Shown here: piece after piece, positions 8,413-19,752 of the stretch
How positions within the stretch are numbered: the first letter of the stretch is position 1
Layout of the letters: every line of letters begins with the position of its first letter
Origin: a virus
Strand: one strand, 5' to 3'
IMG/VR virus record: IMGVR_UViG_3300032523_001802
Coordinates: 1-47,126 of that record
Length of the DNA stretch: 47,126 nt
Translations under genes and position numbers: made by a program
Notes under the pieces: generated by a model
The model's input: the letters and a program-made list of their open reading frames with translations, nothing else
Databases searched by the model: none
Told to the model about the DNA's origin: nothing

Positions 8413-11400
8413 TGAGCGTCAACTTTTTCTTTAGATGAATCCTTAAAAGTTGATTTATTGTTTCTAATTTTTTCTCTGAGTGTCCTAATTTGTTCATTTG
8501 TGGCAACTGGCTTACCAAGACCTTTTAATATTTCTCTTACATCGTTTGCCATCCTGTCATTAAGGAGGTCATCAATACTCATTCCTTCTAGGTAGTTTTT
8601 GTAGGTTTTTGGGTCGTCGTAATCAAGCCCATCATCATTAGGGAAAATAATTCTTGGACCACCACCACTACGCACGGATGTATTTATTCGATTAGAAAAT
8701 GCTATTCGTGATTCTCTTTGTTTTTTAAGTTGCTGAACATATATAATCTTCTTCTTTAATTCCTGAGCGGCTTTTACTTCTTCTGGTGTTTTAGGTTTTA
8801 AAATAATGTTTTCAGCATTAATTAAATCGTTGTTCACGGACATTTGTGACAAGATTTTTGTGGCTAGAGCCAAATTAGGTTCCGTAAGTTTTTCTTCTAT
8901 GTTTCGTTTAACATAGTCTGCGCTTAGGTGTATTTCTTCAACTTCATTCAATTTAAATCCACCGGCAATAATTGCTTCGGAAAAATGTCGGTTTCCTTTA
9001 TCGTCTTTAGTAATATCCCCATAGCCGTTTTTGCCGATAGATGCATTTAGGAGGTTAACAATTCTTTGTTCTGTGGTTAGTTTGGTTTTCTTGGAGTCGG
9101 GAGATTCTTCGTTGTCTATCCACCTATTTCTAAGCATTGCTATAAGAAGTTGTTCATCACTGTCTTCGTTGTCTAAACTGATTGGAGTTCTTGCTCCATC
9201 AAGCGAGTCACCAAGTGTCATAAGTGTTCGGTGTGCTATTTGTGGCTTAAGCACAATTTCTGTTTGCCCTCGTTCTTTTGGAAGTGCATTTAATGAATCT
9301 TTTGCACCGTATTCACCTATAGACATTAATTGAGGAAGATATTCTGGTTTAATTTTTGCTGGATTAATCCCTCTTTTTTCAAAATTGTCTTTCTTCTTTG
9401 CAATTTCTAATTCCGCCTTCATTGCACGTTTTTTAATTTCGTCATTATGTAGCAAATAGCCGCGAACTGGTTGAATATCCGCTTCCAAATTCTCAGGTAT
9501 ACCCAATCTCAATACGTAACGAGAATTTAACTCAATATCATTATTGGTATCTCCTAAATTGGCTACCCATAAACCACTATTGATAAAATTGTCAAAAGGG
9601 CTTTCTGGTGTTGGCGAGTTCATATCGTTGTCGTTAAATCTAAAGCGTGGACGTTTGTCTATGCCTTTAACATATTCCCTTGATGCTTTTACTAAGATTT
9701 TTTTAAATTCATCTTCCGTCATTGATTTAAGACGTTTTAAAACTTCTGGGAAAATAGTTTTTATTACATCTTTGTCTTTTTTGACTGATGATAGAATTTT
9801 TTTAATTTCTTTATCAATGGCGACAATTGACTCTTGGTCTGATTCAAATCTGGTGTCATTTGATAACCTAGTCGGACCATTAGGGTCTGTGGCAAGTACC
9901 GTTGTGGCACCAGGTAATGCCTCGCCCCATTTTGCTCCGCTGTCTTCTAGTCTTTGAAGAATTTGTTCAGAATTTTGATTAATAGTTGTTGGTATTTCAA
10001 GTACTGTTTTACTGGTTTTGGGTACAAACAAACTCGGACCACCGGTTAGTTCTGCGCTTCTCCGTGCTTTGATTACGCTCAATGCTCGTTGTGCCTCAAT
10101 TTTATGAGAACCACGGTTATTGGGATTACTGATAATTTCTTGTAATTTATTTTCAAGTTTCAACAAAGATTTCATCGGTGTATTTTGTTCAACCAATCGA
10201 CCAACAAGAGTGCCATCTTCTTTTTTGCCTTCAATTTTAATTTTGCCAGGCGCAAGAAGCATTGACGCGATTGAGCCACGTGGGTCAGGTGTCCCCGAAG
10301 AAGGTCTTTTACGGCTAAATATACGAGATGGCTTTGCTGGTGATTTGTCTTTATTAAGCATTTTGATAAACGGTAACATTGCGTAGATAAAAGCCCCCAT
10401 GGGTAATTCGTTTGTTGTTGCTGTTGGGGTTTTTGATTTTTTTGTTGGTTTTGCGCTTTTAACTCTTGGCCCTAATTGTTCTAACAACGGTGAAATAATG
10501 TCGCTTAGCGCTCGTCGGAATCTCGATGCGTCGCGTTCATACACGTAATTTTCTAAATTTCCCGACACTGGCGATGTCCCCAACTCTGTACCTGCAAACA
10601 GAAACCAAGCCATCCACGCCTCGGCAACTTTTTCTGTTTCACTTGAAAGACCATACAGCGAAACCGATGGGGAATTTGTAAATGAGTCTGGCATTCCTGG
10701 AGATGTTGATTGAAATATCCCTCGGTCTGATGCCTCGCCCTGTCGCGCTCTAATAACCTCTCTAATTAGTGGACGCTCGGTTCTAATGTTGTCGCCTGTA
10801 CTTCTTTGAGTAAAGTCTAAATAATGACCAATTTCGTGAACCGAAACACCGTAGGCCAGTCTTTGTCGGAATTGGTCATCTACCGATTGCCAATATTCCA
10901 AATCTGGAGAATCTTCTCCGGGAAAAATATATTCAAAATAATTAGGGATACCTAATCGTTGAAACAAATCCTGTACGTTTTCTGCTCTTGTGCCTTTACC
11001 CTGAACTTTATCGTACCAACTATCTTGAATATTGGCTCCAGCAAGTTCACCCAAACTAATACTTATTTTTGACCTAGTGTCATTGTCGCCAAATTTTGTT
11101 TGAGAAAACCAATTTTGCCTTACATTGAATTCGCCTTGATTTTGATTTAACAGCATTCGTTCAAGAGAAATTTCCAACTTATCTCTTCCTACAAGAGACT
11201 TGCTGTCTATGTTTGCCAAAACGTCGTCGATTGCTTGTAACGACCCATAAATAACAGTTTGTTGTTTTCTTCCTACCTCTCCATCCATAGACAAAGACTT
11301 GTCTGAAACGTTTACTGGTACGCCGTGTTTCTCACTAAAATATTTATTTATTTCTTTACTGGTTTTGCCAAATCTTTGTACCAACACATCCACGCTTGCC

Positions 11401-14400
11401 ATTGTTGGTGTGCCATCTTCGTTCCTGCCATTTACCAACAATCTTGGTCCTCTGTCTAATTTTTCTTTAGTTGTCCGTTCGGGCAATTTAAGGCCGGTAG
11501 GGGTTCTTGATGCAAGACCTAAATTCCTGATTCTTTCTGCTTCTACTTGACGGTTTTCTTCTTCTGCTATTTGGTCCGCTGTGGGTCTGCCCCCTCTGGG
11601 TTTTTTCCCAAATTTTTTTCTGCGCGTTATTTTGTTTTCTTCGTTTCTTCGGAACAATTCCTCAACATCGTCGTCCGCTAATTGTCCAGTTCCAAAATCG
11701 CGGTCGCCGTCAGGTTTACGCATTCCATCACCCCTGCGGTAATAAGGGTATTTTGGTTCAACATCTAAATCGTAGTCAGGTTTAATCACTCCACCATCCT
11801 TGCCGGACCCAGGATATTTTGGTGCAAAATCAAAATCAGGGATTCCACGAGACCCTTTGGGGACCTTGACTATCATTTTTTGATTTTGTCTTGGAAAATC
11901 ATCTGTTTCATATTTTTGTTTGTTTAGTGCAATACCTGTACGCACAAAATTAACAAATTCCAAAAATGTTACACGGTTTGGATTTTTGCTTTGTTTTATG
12001 TTTCCAATATCAACAACAACAGCAATGTCTTCTTCTAGTGGATTATTTTCCATTAAATCTAAAATAGGAATAATATCCTCTTCGAGTTTTTTGTCAAAAG
12101 TTTTTCCTTGACTAAGTCCATCACGGATATTGCCACTATCGTCAAGTTCGGCAATCAATAAACCATCTAAGTTTATAATTTTTGCATTATTTTGTTCAGG
12201 AAGTTCTTCTGACATTGCTTTTTTTTGTTTTTCGGTAGCCTTTAACATTATATTTTTTCTAATTTCAGAAAACCGAGATACTATACTTTCTTTACTTTTA
12301 TGGGACTCTGTTGAATCCATAATAGAAATTGGGTCATCGTTGCCGATTAAGCGTTTTTGGCGTTCTGTATAACTCTCGCCGGTTATGTCGCCTTTTTTTC
12401 GTTTTTTTCGTTTTCCGCTAAATGAGATTCCACGCTCTTTCTCGTTAAATTCATCGAATGTATTAAGTTTTAATCTCCCATGTTCGTCAAGTGAATTTTT
12501 GAACTTATGAACTTGGTCCATGGGACCATTGATGTGTTCGAGCACTTTTTTAATTTCGTCAGTTGGCTGTATTAGTCCCATTTTTACAGCGGCATTTAAT
12601 TCAGCAATCGCTTCAGCAAACATAAGCGCACGTTGTCCATTGATGGCTTCTTCTAGTTTTTGATTCCCGTCCAATACTTCACCAATACTATTTAAGGCCA
12701 TATTTAATGCGCTTAGTCTTTGACTTTCTTCGGTTGTAATAAAACCAGCATTCATTGCATCTTCCAAAATGGTTGCTTCCCTATTTAGGTTTTCTGCCGC
12801 AGCAAGTCTTTGGCTTGGTGGAAGCGACAATAATTCTGACAAAATATTCATTGCGTTCAAATGCGATTGTGGGTATGCCCCTGCCATACCGTCCGTAACA
12901 AGAGCCTCAACCATTGTCCCCATTTCCGCAAAAGCGGAAGCCATTACTCGTGGGTCACTGAGAACTGATTCTAGGCTCATTAATGAATTTCTACCACCTA
13001 TTAATTCGTCTACCAAATTCAACACCTCGGCATTTGTCATACCTTTTAGGCGTCTGCCGCTTGGGTCATGAGATATCAAATAAGCCAATAATGCATATTG
13101 TTTAGCGTGAGTTAATTCGTGCTGAAAGATAAACATTGAACGACCAAGTCGCCCAGCATGTTCTTCCATGATAATGTTAAGGTGCTTTCCTTTTTGCGTT
13201 GCTGAATCTGAAGAATTTGTTTGTTTCAAAAACTCATTAAGAAGACGTTTCCTGGTATCGGCATCAACAACCCTGGAGATTGCTTGTATTTGTTCAATTT
13301 CTAATCCCTTACCGTCACCCTCATACATTCTCCACTCACCGTTTTTTGGCGCTGATGGTGGATTGTCCATCATCATCCCAATCGGGTTAAACGCCATTGC
13401 TAATTTGCCGTCTTCTGTTGGTATAACCATAGCCTCAACGTTTTTGTTAGAAGAGTCCATTGGGTCCATCAGTACAAATCTTTGTATTAATTCAACATCT
13501 ACTGGATTCTCTTTGTGCTCTGCAACGATAGACATAAGAAAGCCGTGCTCTGATGCCCAATAGTCGTTCATTCTTTCGATAACTTTAGTAGCAACTTTTT
13601 TTTGCCCAGTGCTCAACTTTGATAAATCGTTATTTAAAACAGCGTTAGAAATGTTCTTAACAATTTCATCAGTATCGCCTTCAAGGTCGGCGAATAATTC
13701 ATCAAGTTCTTTTTCGGAAAAATGCTCAGTTGGGTTACCTAGAACTATTTCTACTGCTGTTTGAACAACTCCTTTTGTATGAAGTGCAACTTTTTCTTCC
13801 ATCGATAGAGATTGGTTATTGGTTAAATCAACGCCCCACAAAAGACCGTCAAAATCAATGTCCCAACCAAGTTTTTGTAATTTTTCAATTGCCGACATTA
13901 ATCCGGTTGTCAAACTCTGTGGGTCATTTTCGTCAACATTTATTCCAAGTTCCGTTAAATAATCAAGCGCTCTTTTGATTTGACTATTCATGCCCTGGAC
14001 CATGCCCGCTTTTTGTTCTGCAAGTTTTACTATTCGTTCTCTTTCTTCCATGTCTATATTTGGATAATCTCGGGCCAATTGCGCTCTCACAGTTTCTGCG
14101 TAGACAATTGGTTTTATGGTAGAGACAATTGAAAGAATTTTGCCGTCTGGTCCAAGAATATGGGGGATAATTAAATTTTCTGACGGGGGCAATATGAGAC
14201 CGCTAGTATTCGGAACGATTAAACCACTATCTCGACGCGCAGTTTGTTCAATATTGTTAAGCATTGCTAAATGCGACATTTGTTCACGACCAAATTGAAC
14301 CGCTTCGCTTAAAAGCCTTTTTGCTACTGCTGGCAAAAAATTAAAACAATTGGAACCAACCGAATCTGTAAATTGGTTTGCTGCAGGCACCCCTGGCGGA

Positions 14401-14972
14401 CATCTTAGTTTTCCAAGCGCATCAACGATTAAACCCAATTTTGATGCAGCCCTAGCACCAATATCGCCTCCTGGGACCAATGTCCCCAAAGATGGTCCTA
14501 ATGCCTTTTTTTCAAAACCGCCCGTTCGTGGATTTGGTTTAGAGTCTTTGAATCTATATCCAGGTTTGCTTTTATTTAAAGCAATTAGGTTTTTGACTGT
14601 TTTTGAAACGTCTTTGGGTTTGAGGGTTTTCGGCGGCGTAATCCATCCAACATTTGGTACGTCATCACCAGAGACCCTATTGTTTTTCATAATCCACGGA
14701 ACAAATACTTTGCCCGGTGACCATTTGCCGTTGGGGTCAAATACCGCTACACCATATCTTTTTATTGGACCACTGGCCTTTTTCCTCTTAGCCTTATTGT
14801 CTGCGTTTGGGTTTGCTTTTGGTTTTAGGGCTTTTGTCGATAACTCTGGCGAAAAGTCAAGTGTAAAATTTTGTTTTTTTAAAAAATTAAGCGCGCGCGA
14901 ATCTATTGTTTCGACTGGGTTAAAACGCATACTCTCATAAGAGCGCGTGATTTTTAATTTTTTACCCGTCAT
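8409..14972 (-). CDS. Giant (2187 aa) virion-operon protein with two HExxH metallopeptidase motifs
   Basis: I chose the ATG at 14972 because GGAG lies six bases upstream; an ATG at 14984 has a poorer site. The N-terminal 150 residues are basic. At about residue 191 there is C-P-P-G, F-T-D and C-F, as in the 686-aa protein. H-E-L-T-H lies at 618-622 (F-I-F-Q-H-E-L-T-H-A-K). A second motif, H-E-I-G-H, lies at 1379-1383 and is followed within about 70 residues by E-T-E-K-V-A-E-A-W, which could supply the third zinc ligand as in gluzincin-like peptidases. Low-complexity charged linkers separate these parts. A later region (R-G-Y-L-L-H, then E-I-V-L-K-P and G-D-S-L) resembles a segment I recall from actinophage giant proteins. 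At over 2000 aa it is among the largest genes here. Likely a virion protein; proteolysis is inferred only. Confidence 0.82.
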   Translation of the reverse strand: MTGKKLKITRSYESMRFNPVETIDSRALNFLKKQNFTLDFSPELSTKALKPKANPNADNKAKRKKASGPIKRYGVAVFDPNGKWSPGKVFVPWIMKNNRVSGDDVPNVGWITPPKTLKPKDVSKTVKNLIALNKSKPGYRFKDSKPNPRTGGFEKKALGPSLGTLVPGGDIGARAASKLGLIVDALGKLRCPPGVPAANQFTDSVGSNCFNFLPAVAKRLLSEAVQFGREQMSHLAMLNNIEQTARRDSGLIVPNTSGLILPPSENLIIPHILGPDGKILSIVSTIKPIVYAETVRAQLARDYPNIDMEERERIVKLAEQKAGMVQGMNSQIKRALDYLTELGINVDENDPQSLTTGLMSAIEKLQKLGWDIDFDGLLWGVDLTNNQSLSMEEKVALHTKGVVQTAVEIVLGNPTEHFSEKELDELFADLEGDTDEIVKNISNAVLNNDLSKLSTGQKKVATKVIERMNDYWASEHGFLMSIVAEHKENPVDVELIQRFVLMDPMDSSNKNVEAMVIPTEDGKLAMAFNPIGMMMDNPPSAPKNGEWRMYEGDGKGLEIEQIQAISRVVDADTRKRLLNEFLKQTNSSDSATQKGKHLNIIMEEHAGRLGRSMFIFQHELTHAKQYALLAYLISHDPSGRRLKGMTNAEVLNLVDELIGGRNSLMSLESVLSDPRVMASAFAEMGTMVEALVTDGMAGAYPQSHLNAMNILSELLSLPPSQRLAAAENLNREATILEDAMNAGFITTEESQRLSALNMALNSIGEVLDGNQKLEEAINGQRALMFAEAIAELNAAVKMGLIQPTDEIKKVLEHINGPMDQVHKFKNSLDEHGRLKLNTFDEFNEKERGISFSGKRKKRKKGDITGESYTERQKRLIGNDDPISIMDSTESHKSKESIVSRFSEIRKNIMLKATEKQKKAMSEELPEQNNAKIINLDGLLIAELDDSGNIRDGLSQGKTFDKKLEEDIIPILDLMENNPLEEDIAVVVDIGNIKQSKNPNRVTFLEFVNFVRTGIALNKQKYETDDFPRQNQKMIVKVPKGSRGIPDFDFAPKYPGSGKDGGVIKPDYDLDVEPKYPYYRRGDGMRKPDGDRDFGTGQLADDDVEELFRRNEENKITRRKKFGKKPRGGRPTADQIAEEENRQVEAERIRNLGLASRTPTGLKLPERTTKEKLDRGPRLLVNGRNEDGTPTMASVDVLVQRFGKTSKEINKYFSEKHGVPVNVSDKSLSMDGEVGRKQQTVIYGSLQAIDDVLANIDSKSLVGRDKLEISLERMLLNQNQGEFNVRQNWFSQTKFGDNDTRSKISISLGELAGANIQDSWYDKVQGKGTRAENVQDLFQRLGIPNYFEYIFPGEDSPDLEYWQSVDDQFRQRLAYGVSVHEIGHYLDFTQRSTGDNIRTERPLIREVIRARQGEASDRGIFQSTSPGMPDSFTNSPSVSLYGLSSETEKVAEAWMAWFLFAGTELGTSPVSGNLENYVYERDASRFRRALSDIISPLLEQLGPRVKSAKPTKKSKTPTATTNELPMGAFIYAMLPFIKMLNKDKSPAKPSRIFSRKRPSSGTPDPRGSIASMLLAPGKIKIEGKKEDGTLVGRLVEQNTPMKSLLKLENKLQEIISNPNNRGSHKIEAQRALSVIKARRSAELTGGPSLFVPKTSKTVLEIPTTINQNSEQILQRLEDSGAKWGEALPGATTVLATDPNGPTRLSNDTRFESDQESIVAIDKEIKKILSSVKKDKDVIKTIFPEVLKRLKSMTEDEFKKILVKASREYVKGIDKRPRFRFNDNDMNSPTPESPFDNFINSGLWVANLGDTNNDIELNSRYVLRLGIPENLEADIQPVRGYLLHNDEIKKRAMKAELEIAKKKDNFEKRGINPAKIKPEYLPQLMSIGEYGAKDSLNALPKERGQTEIVLKPQIAHRTLMTLGDSLDGARTPISLDNEDSDEQLLIAMLRNRWIDNEESPDSKKTKLTTEQRIVNLLNASIGKNGYGDITKDDKGNRHFSEAIIAGGFKLNEVEEIHLSADYVKRNIEEKLTEPNLALATKILSQMSVNNDLINAENIILKPKTPEEVKAAQELKKKIIYVQQLKKQRESRIAFSNRINTSVRSGGGPRIIFPNDDGLDYDDPKTYKNYLEGMSIDDLLNDRMANDVREILKGLGKPVATNEQIRTLREKIRNNKSTFKDSSKEKVDAQ

Positions 14973-15007
14973 TGCGGGCTCCATTTTCTAAAAGTTGAAA
15001 ATTCTGT

Positions 15008-16423
<1,416 letters not shown>

Positions 16424-16589
16424 AATGCTGACTCCTTGATAGTTGTGAATAGACACGTAACCCTCCGCTCGTTAGAACGGCACGTATCTACACTGTTATA
16501 TGAAATTACTAATTTACAAATTATACTTCACAGGCTGTTCTGCGGCGGAACTATTCCATTTTTAGTTATTATCATCACTTATTTAAATT
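16424..16589. other. Intergenic leader between protease gene and 471-aa gene
   Basis: This 166-base gap is the longest in the minus-strand operon. Read on the minus strand it holds a GTTC/GAAC inverted repeat near 16537-16551, a TATAAT hexamer at 16525-16520 without a convincing -35 partner, and the ribosome-binding site AAGGAG just upstream of 16423. It could carry a second promoter to raise expression of the acidic protein, as expected for a scaffold-like product. No terminator with a U-tract is visible. Confidence 0.4.
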
Positions 16590-19500
16590 TTAGTTCTTTT
16601 TTATTTTTGGGGCAATTGGTGGTGTAGTTTTTTCTATAAACGTTGACATTGCTGCACTGGAAATTTTTTCTAACAGTTCTGCAAAAATTTCACCCCTAGA
16701 ACCAGCAGTACTGACCTGCCTATCAACAACACTCATTACGGCATCAAGAATTTGGTCAGCCTCACTAGCCGTAATCGTTAAGGAACCAGCATTTGTTCGT
16801 TTTGGGCCAAGTTTCCCAGACTCTTGACGACTTAGTATCGATTTAAGCAAATCTAAACCGTCTTTTGTTTTTTTGTCTGTTGCTTTAGAAATTTCTTTTT
16901 GTAGTGATGACTCAATCTTGTTCCACCATGTGGCTTCAGCGGTAATTTCGGTTCTGGGTTCTTTTGTTGTTGATGTACGTTGTGTTGAGCGAAGCCCTGT
17001 TGCGCCCTGTTTTCTTCTTGAGCGAGCCGAAAGATAGTTTGTTGCTGACCTAAGCCCCCTGGCTGGCGATACGGAGTATCTGATATTACTATCTTCATCA
17101 GGGCCAGAGTAACTCATGGCGGACATATCAAATAATGGGTCTAGTGCTCTGGTGACTTCCGATTCAGGAGACTCAATTGACTCCCTTTCAGCACGGCGTG
17201 CTGCCATGCTTGATGCGACCCTTTCTAGATATAGTTTGATTTTGGCTTCTTCTGGTGGCGCGTTGTTTGCTGTTACGTCTTTATTCATTTCTGTCAAAAG
17301 TTTACTGATTGCGTCTTCGGCTTCCTGAAGTGCTTCGATTGTCTCTTTTTCTGCCAACGCGGTATTGACATCATTTAAGGTTTGTTTAATTTCATCAACC
17401 AAAGACTTCCTGATTGCTCCTCTTTTTTGCTCAACATTGTCTAGGTGTTGACGCAATCTTTCTGTTACAAGCAAAAACTTAGAAGGGTCATCTAGTTGCG
17501 TAATCCTCACGCCCGATTCAGGAGAGTCAGCGTCCTGTTCATTGCTTGGTTTTCTTGTGGTTGGAGGTTTTGTTTCCTGTGCTTCAAGTTCAACCCGAAA
17601 CGCTTCTCGTCTCCTATTTCTAATATTACGTTTATCTTCATTATCAATTTCAATAGAAATTTTGTCAAGTTGATTAGTCCGAACCAATTCGTCAAGACCC
17701 AATTTTGGCGCCTCAGTAATTAACCATTCTTCCTTATCGGTCAAAGACATAAGATTCCAATTATTTGGTTTTATCTCAGACAACTTTTTACGGACCACTT
17801 TTTCACCGCTTGGAGTCACGATAGTTGTCACGTTTGTTTTTGAACCAACTTTTCGGCCACCACCGCCCGCCCTAGACCTAACTGGTTTGCCTTCTTTAAC
17901 ACTCCCTAAAACTTTTTTAAGGTATTCGTCTTTAAAATTTGCGCTTTCGAGGTCTGCTAATTCTTTGATAGCGCCATCCAGTATTGACTGAGGCATTTCA
18001 AATCCGGCATCGTTTTTGTATTGGCTATTTATTAAAAATGTACGTATTTGATGAAGTGCCGTATTTTCCGGATTTGGCATGCCTGAATCTTTTAAGATTT
18101 TCTGAATTGCATCCGTCGTTTTTTTTGATTCACTTCTAGTAAACGATGCTTTGATTGTTTTGCGCACGGGGTCATTGGGTCCAATAGATGAACGCAGTCC
18201 GCGCACAGGGGCGGCCATTTCTCTCCACGTACCGTCAAAAATTAAACCATCGTTGTCCACGTCTCTTCTTTTACGTGGGTCCTGTATGCCTTCGATTCTT
18301 GAAAGCGCGCCTCTAGCGCGCCTTACTTTTCCCGAACCACCACCGCCACCCAGAGCGCGACCAATTCTTCGACCGATACCTTTGGTTGCTGTTTCTATTG
18401 CATTATAAGCATCTTCACCAATTTCTGACGTAATCATAATTCCGTCTTCAGTAACAAGTGTTTCTACGCGATGATAATCAAAAACTGGGTCCAATAATTG
18501 TTTTGTTTTGAAAGCAAGTTCTGGGTCACACTTAACAATAAGGCTTGATTTTGTTTGAACTTCAGTACCAACGATGTCTTGTAGGGTCTGGATTACGTTC
18601 TTTAGTTTGTCCATTGTTCTATTGTTAATTGCACGTCCAACTTTTGTTTCTTGGTTGATTTCGTCAAGCAATATATCAATCTCGTCCATCGCTGATTTTT
18701 CATAGTTTTTGGGCATTACTGTTCCAAAAACAATACTTGGATTTTCTGGATTTTTAGGGGCCGAATATGCGAGAGCGGGAATCGATGGGACATTTTGTGG
18801 TCGTGGGGTTGGGGTTGCCATTTGTTGACCAATCGGTTCTGGTTTTCCAAACATAAATTGGTTTCCGTCAAAATAATAACCCAACCTGAAAATACCCCTA
18901 CCTGGTTTATTAAAGACAACTGATGAATCGGTTGCTCTCATGACTTCAATAGGTCCGCCAGTTCTATTAACTAGTTCCTGTTTTAGTGCGGAAGTTCGTT
19001 CATCAGAAAGAGGCATCGCGATTCCTTGTGAAAAAGGGTCTCGTGGTTCTTGTGCTTCTTCTGGCTTCGGAGTAGCGGTGGGCATTATTTGGTATTGACC
19101 AGAGGGCATCCCCATACCGTAGGCATGATTTTTTTCTTCTTCGCTTTTAACGGAAATTGTGCCAGTTAATTGATTTGCTCCATGCAAAACAGGGCTAACC
19201 TCGTAAAGTTCAACTTCCCTCAAAACGTTTGCCTGTCGGGTGTTGTCGTAAATGGCATCAAGTGTCTTGTAACCAATTGACCATTCTTGTTCTTCGCCAA
19301 AAAAAGCAATATTAGCAAACGCTTCTTTCCCTTTTTCTGAATTTAGATTGAATTGAACTTTTGCGAATAGGCCACCAATGTTGGCTGCCTTCATTTTGGC
19401 TGGAAGTCTTGGGTCGTTAGGTGGAACTTCGTAAATTTCAAGAACTTTACCGATTGGGTCATTCCAGTTATGTCCCCAAACAACACGTGGTTTTCTACGC

Positions 19501-19649
19501 ATAAGACTTTTTGTGAATGCACCAGAAATTACAATGTCGCCAACTGAGTCCTTATTACCAATTCCGGCAACAAAACACTCAACAATGCCCTGAGCGGAAT
19601 CAATATTGATTTGACCCGTATTGGCTTTAAACTGGATTTGTGAGTTCAT
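16590..19649 (-). CDS. HK97-type prohead protease (S78) with 800-residue C-terminal extension
   Basis: This encodes 1019 aa with AGGTAGG just upstream of the ATG. Residues 1-165 match the HK97/S78 prohead protease: C-F-V-A-G-I-G-N-K-D-S-V-G-D, the catalytic-type His in V-V-W-G-H60-N, Ser in E-W-S124-I-G-Y, and E-L-Y-E-V-S-P-V-L-H-G-A-N. This enzyme normally cleaves scaffold and capsid N-termini during head maturation. Typical members are about 200 aa, so the extension is unusual. It includes a basic Gly-rich stretch, the shared module at 457-478 (DPRKRRD, DVDNDG, IFDGTWREM), and R-G-L-R-S at 483-487 and again at 864-868. Much of the rest is charged and probably disordered or coiled. The extension may act as scaffold or as internal cargo; that is inference. 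Confidence 0.9.
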   Translation of the reverse strand: MNSQIQFKANTGQINIDSAQGIVECFVAGIGNKDSVGDIVISGAFTKSLMRRKPRVVWGHNWNDPIGKVLEIYEVPPNDPRLPAKMKAANIGGLFAKVQFNLNSEKGKEAFANIAFFGEEQEWSIGYKTLDAIYDNTRQANVLREVELYEVSPVLHGANQLTGTISVKSEEEKNHAYGMGMPSGQYQIMPTATPKPEEAQEPRDPFSQGIAMPLSDERTSALKQELVNRTGGPIEVMRATDSSVVFNKPGRGIFRLGYYFDGNQFMFGKPEPIGQQMATPTPRPQNVPSIPALAYSAPKNPENPSIVFGTVMPKNYEKSAMDEIDILLDEINQETKVGRAINNRTMDKLKNVIQTLQDIVGTEVQTKSSLIVKCDPELAFKTKQLLDPVFDYHRVETLVTEDGIMITSEIGEDAYNAIETATKGIGRRIGRALGGGGGSGKVRRARGALSRIEGIQDPRKRRDVDNDGLIFDGTWREMAAPVRGLRSSIGPNDPVRKTIKASFTRSESKKTTDAIQKILKDSGMPNPENTALHQIRTFLINSQYKNDAGFEMPQSILDGAIKELADLESANFKDEYLKKVLGSVKEGKPVRSRAGGGGRKVGSKTNVTTIVTPSGEKVVRKKLSEIKPNNWNLMSLTDKEEWLITEAPKLGLDELVRTNQLDKISIEIDNEDKRNIRNRRREAFRVELEAQETKPPTTRKPSNEQDADSPESGVRITQLDDPSKFLLVTERLRQHLDNVEQKRGAIRKSLVDEIKQTLNDVNTALAEKETIEALQEAEDAISKLLTEMNKDVTANNAPPEEAKIKLYLERVASSMAARRAERESIESPESEVTRALDPLFDMSAMSYSGPDEDSNIRYSVSPARGLRSATNYLSARSRRKQGATGLRSTQRTSTTKEPRTEITAEATWWNKIESSLQKEISKATDKKTKDGLDLLKSILSRQESGKLGPKRTNAGSLTITASEADQILDAVMSVVDRQVSTAGSRGEIFAELLEKISSAAMSTFIEKTTPPIAPKIKKN

Positions 19650-19752
19650 TGTACCTACCTGTTGCAGAAGTAATTAAATAATAAGCGACAAACACCCTTT
19701 CGCCTAGAAGGTATCAAATATAGTTTTAGTAAAATGTTTTAATTTACTGAAA
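19650..19752. other. Intergenic region between portal and protease genes
   Basis: This 103-base gap contains the ribosome-binding site AGGTAGG upstream of the protease ATG. On the minus strand there is a TATATT hexamer about 70 bases before the start, and a small CCTT/AAGG inverted repeat. No U-tract terminator is present. A weak internal promoter is possible but not supported by a clear -35 box. Confidence 0.3.

Noticed and set aside
14350-14940. A 196-codon plus-strand open frame
   Set aside because: It is fully antisense to the N-terminus of the 2187-aa gene, has no ribosome-binding site of note and no protein-like motifs.
16520-16525. TATAAT hexamer as a definite promoter
   Set aside because: The sequence 17 bases upstream is CCGCCG, not a -35 box; in AT-rich DNA such hexamers arise by chance, so it is only noted in the leader entry.
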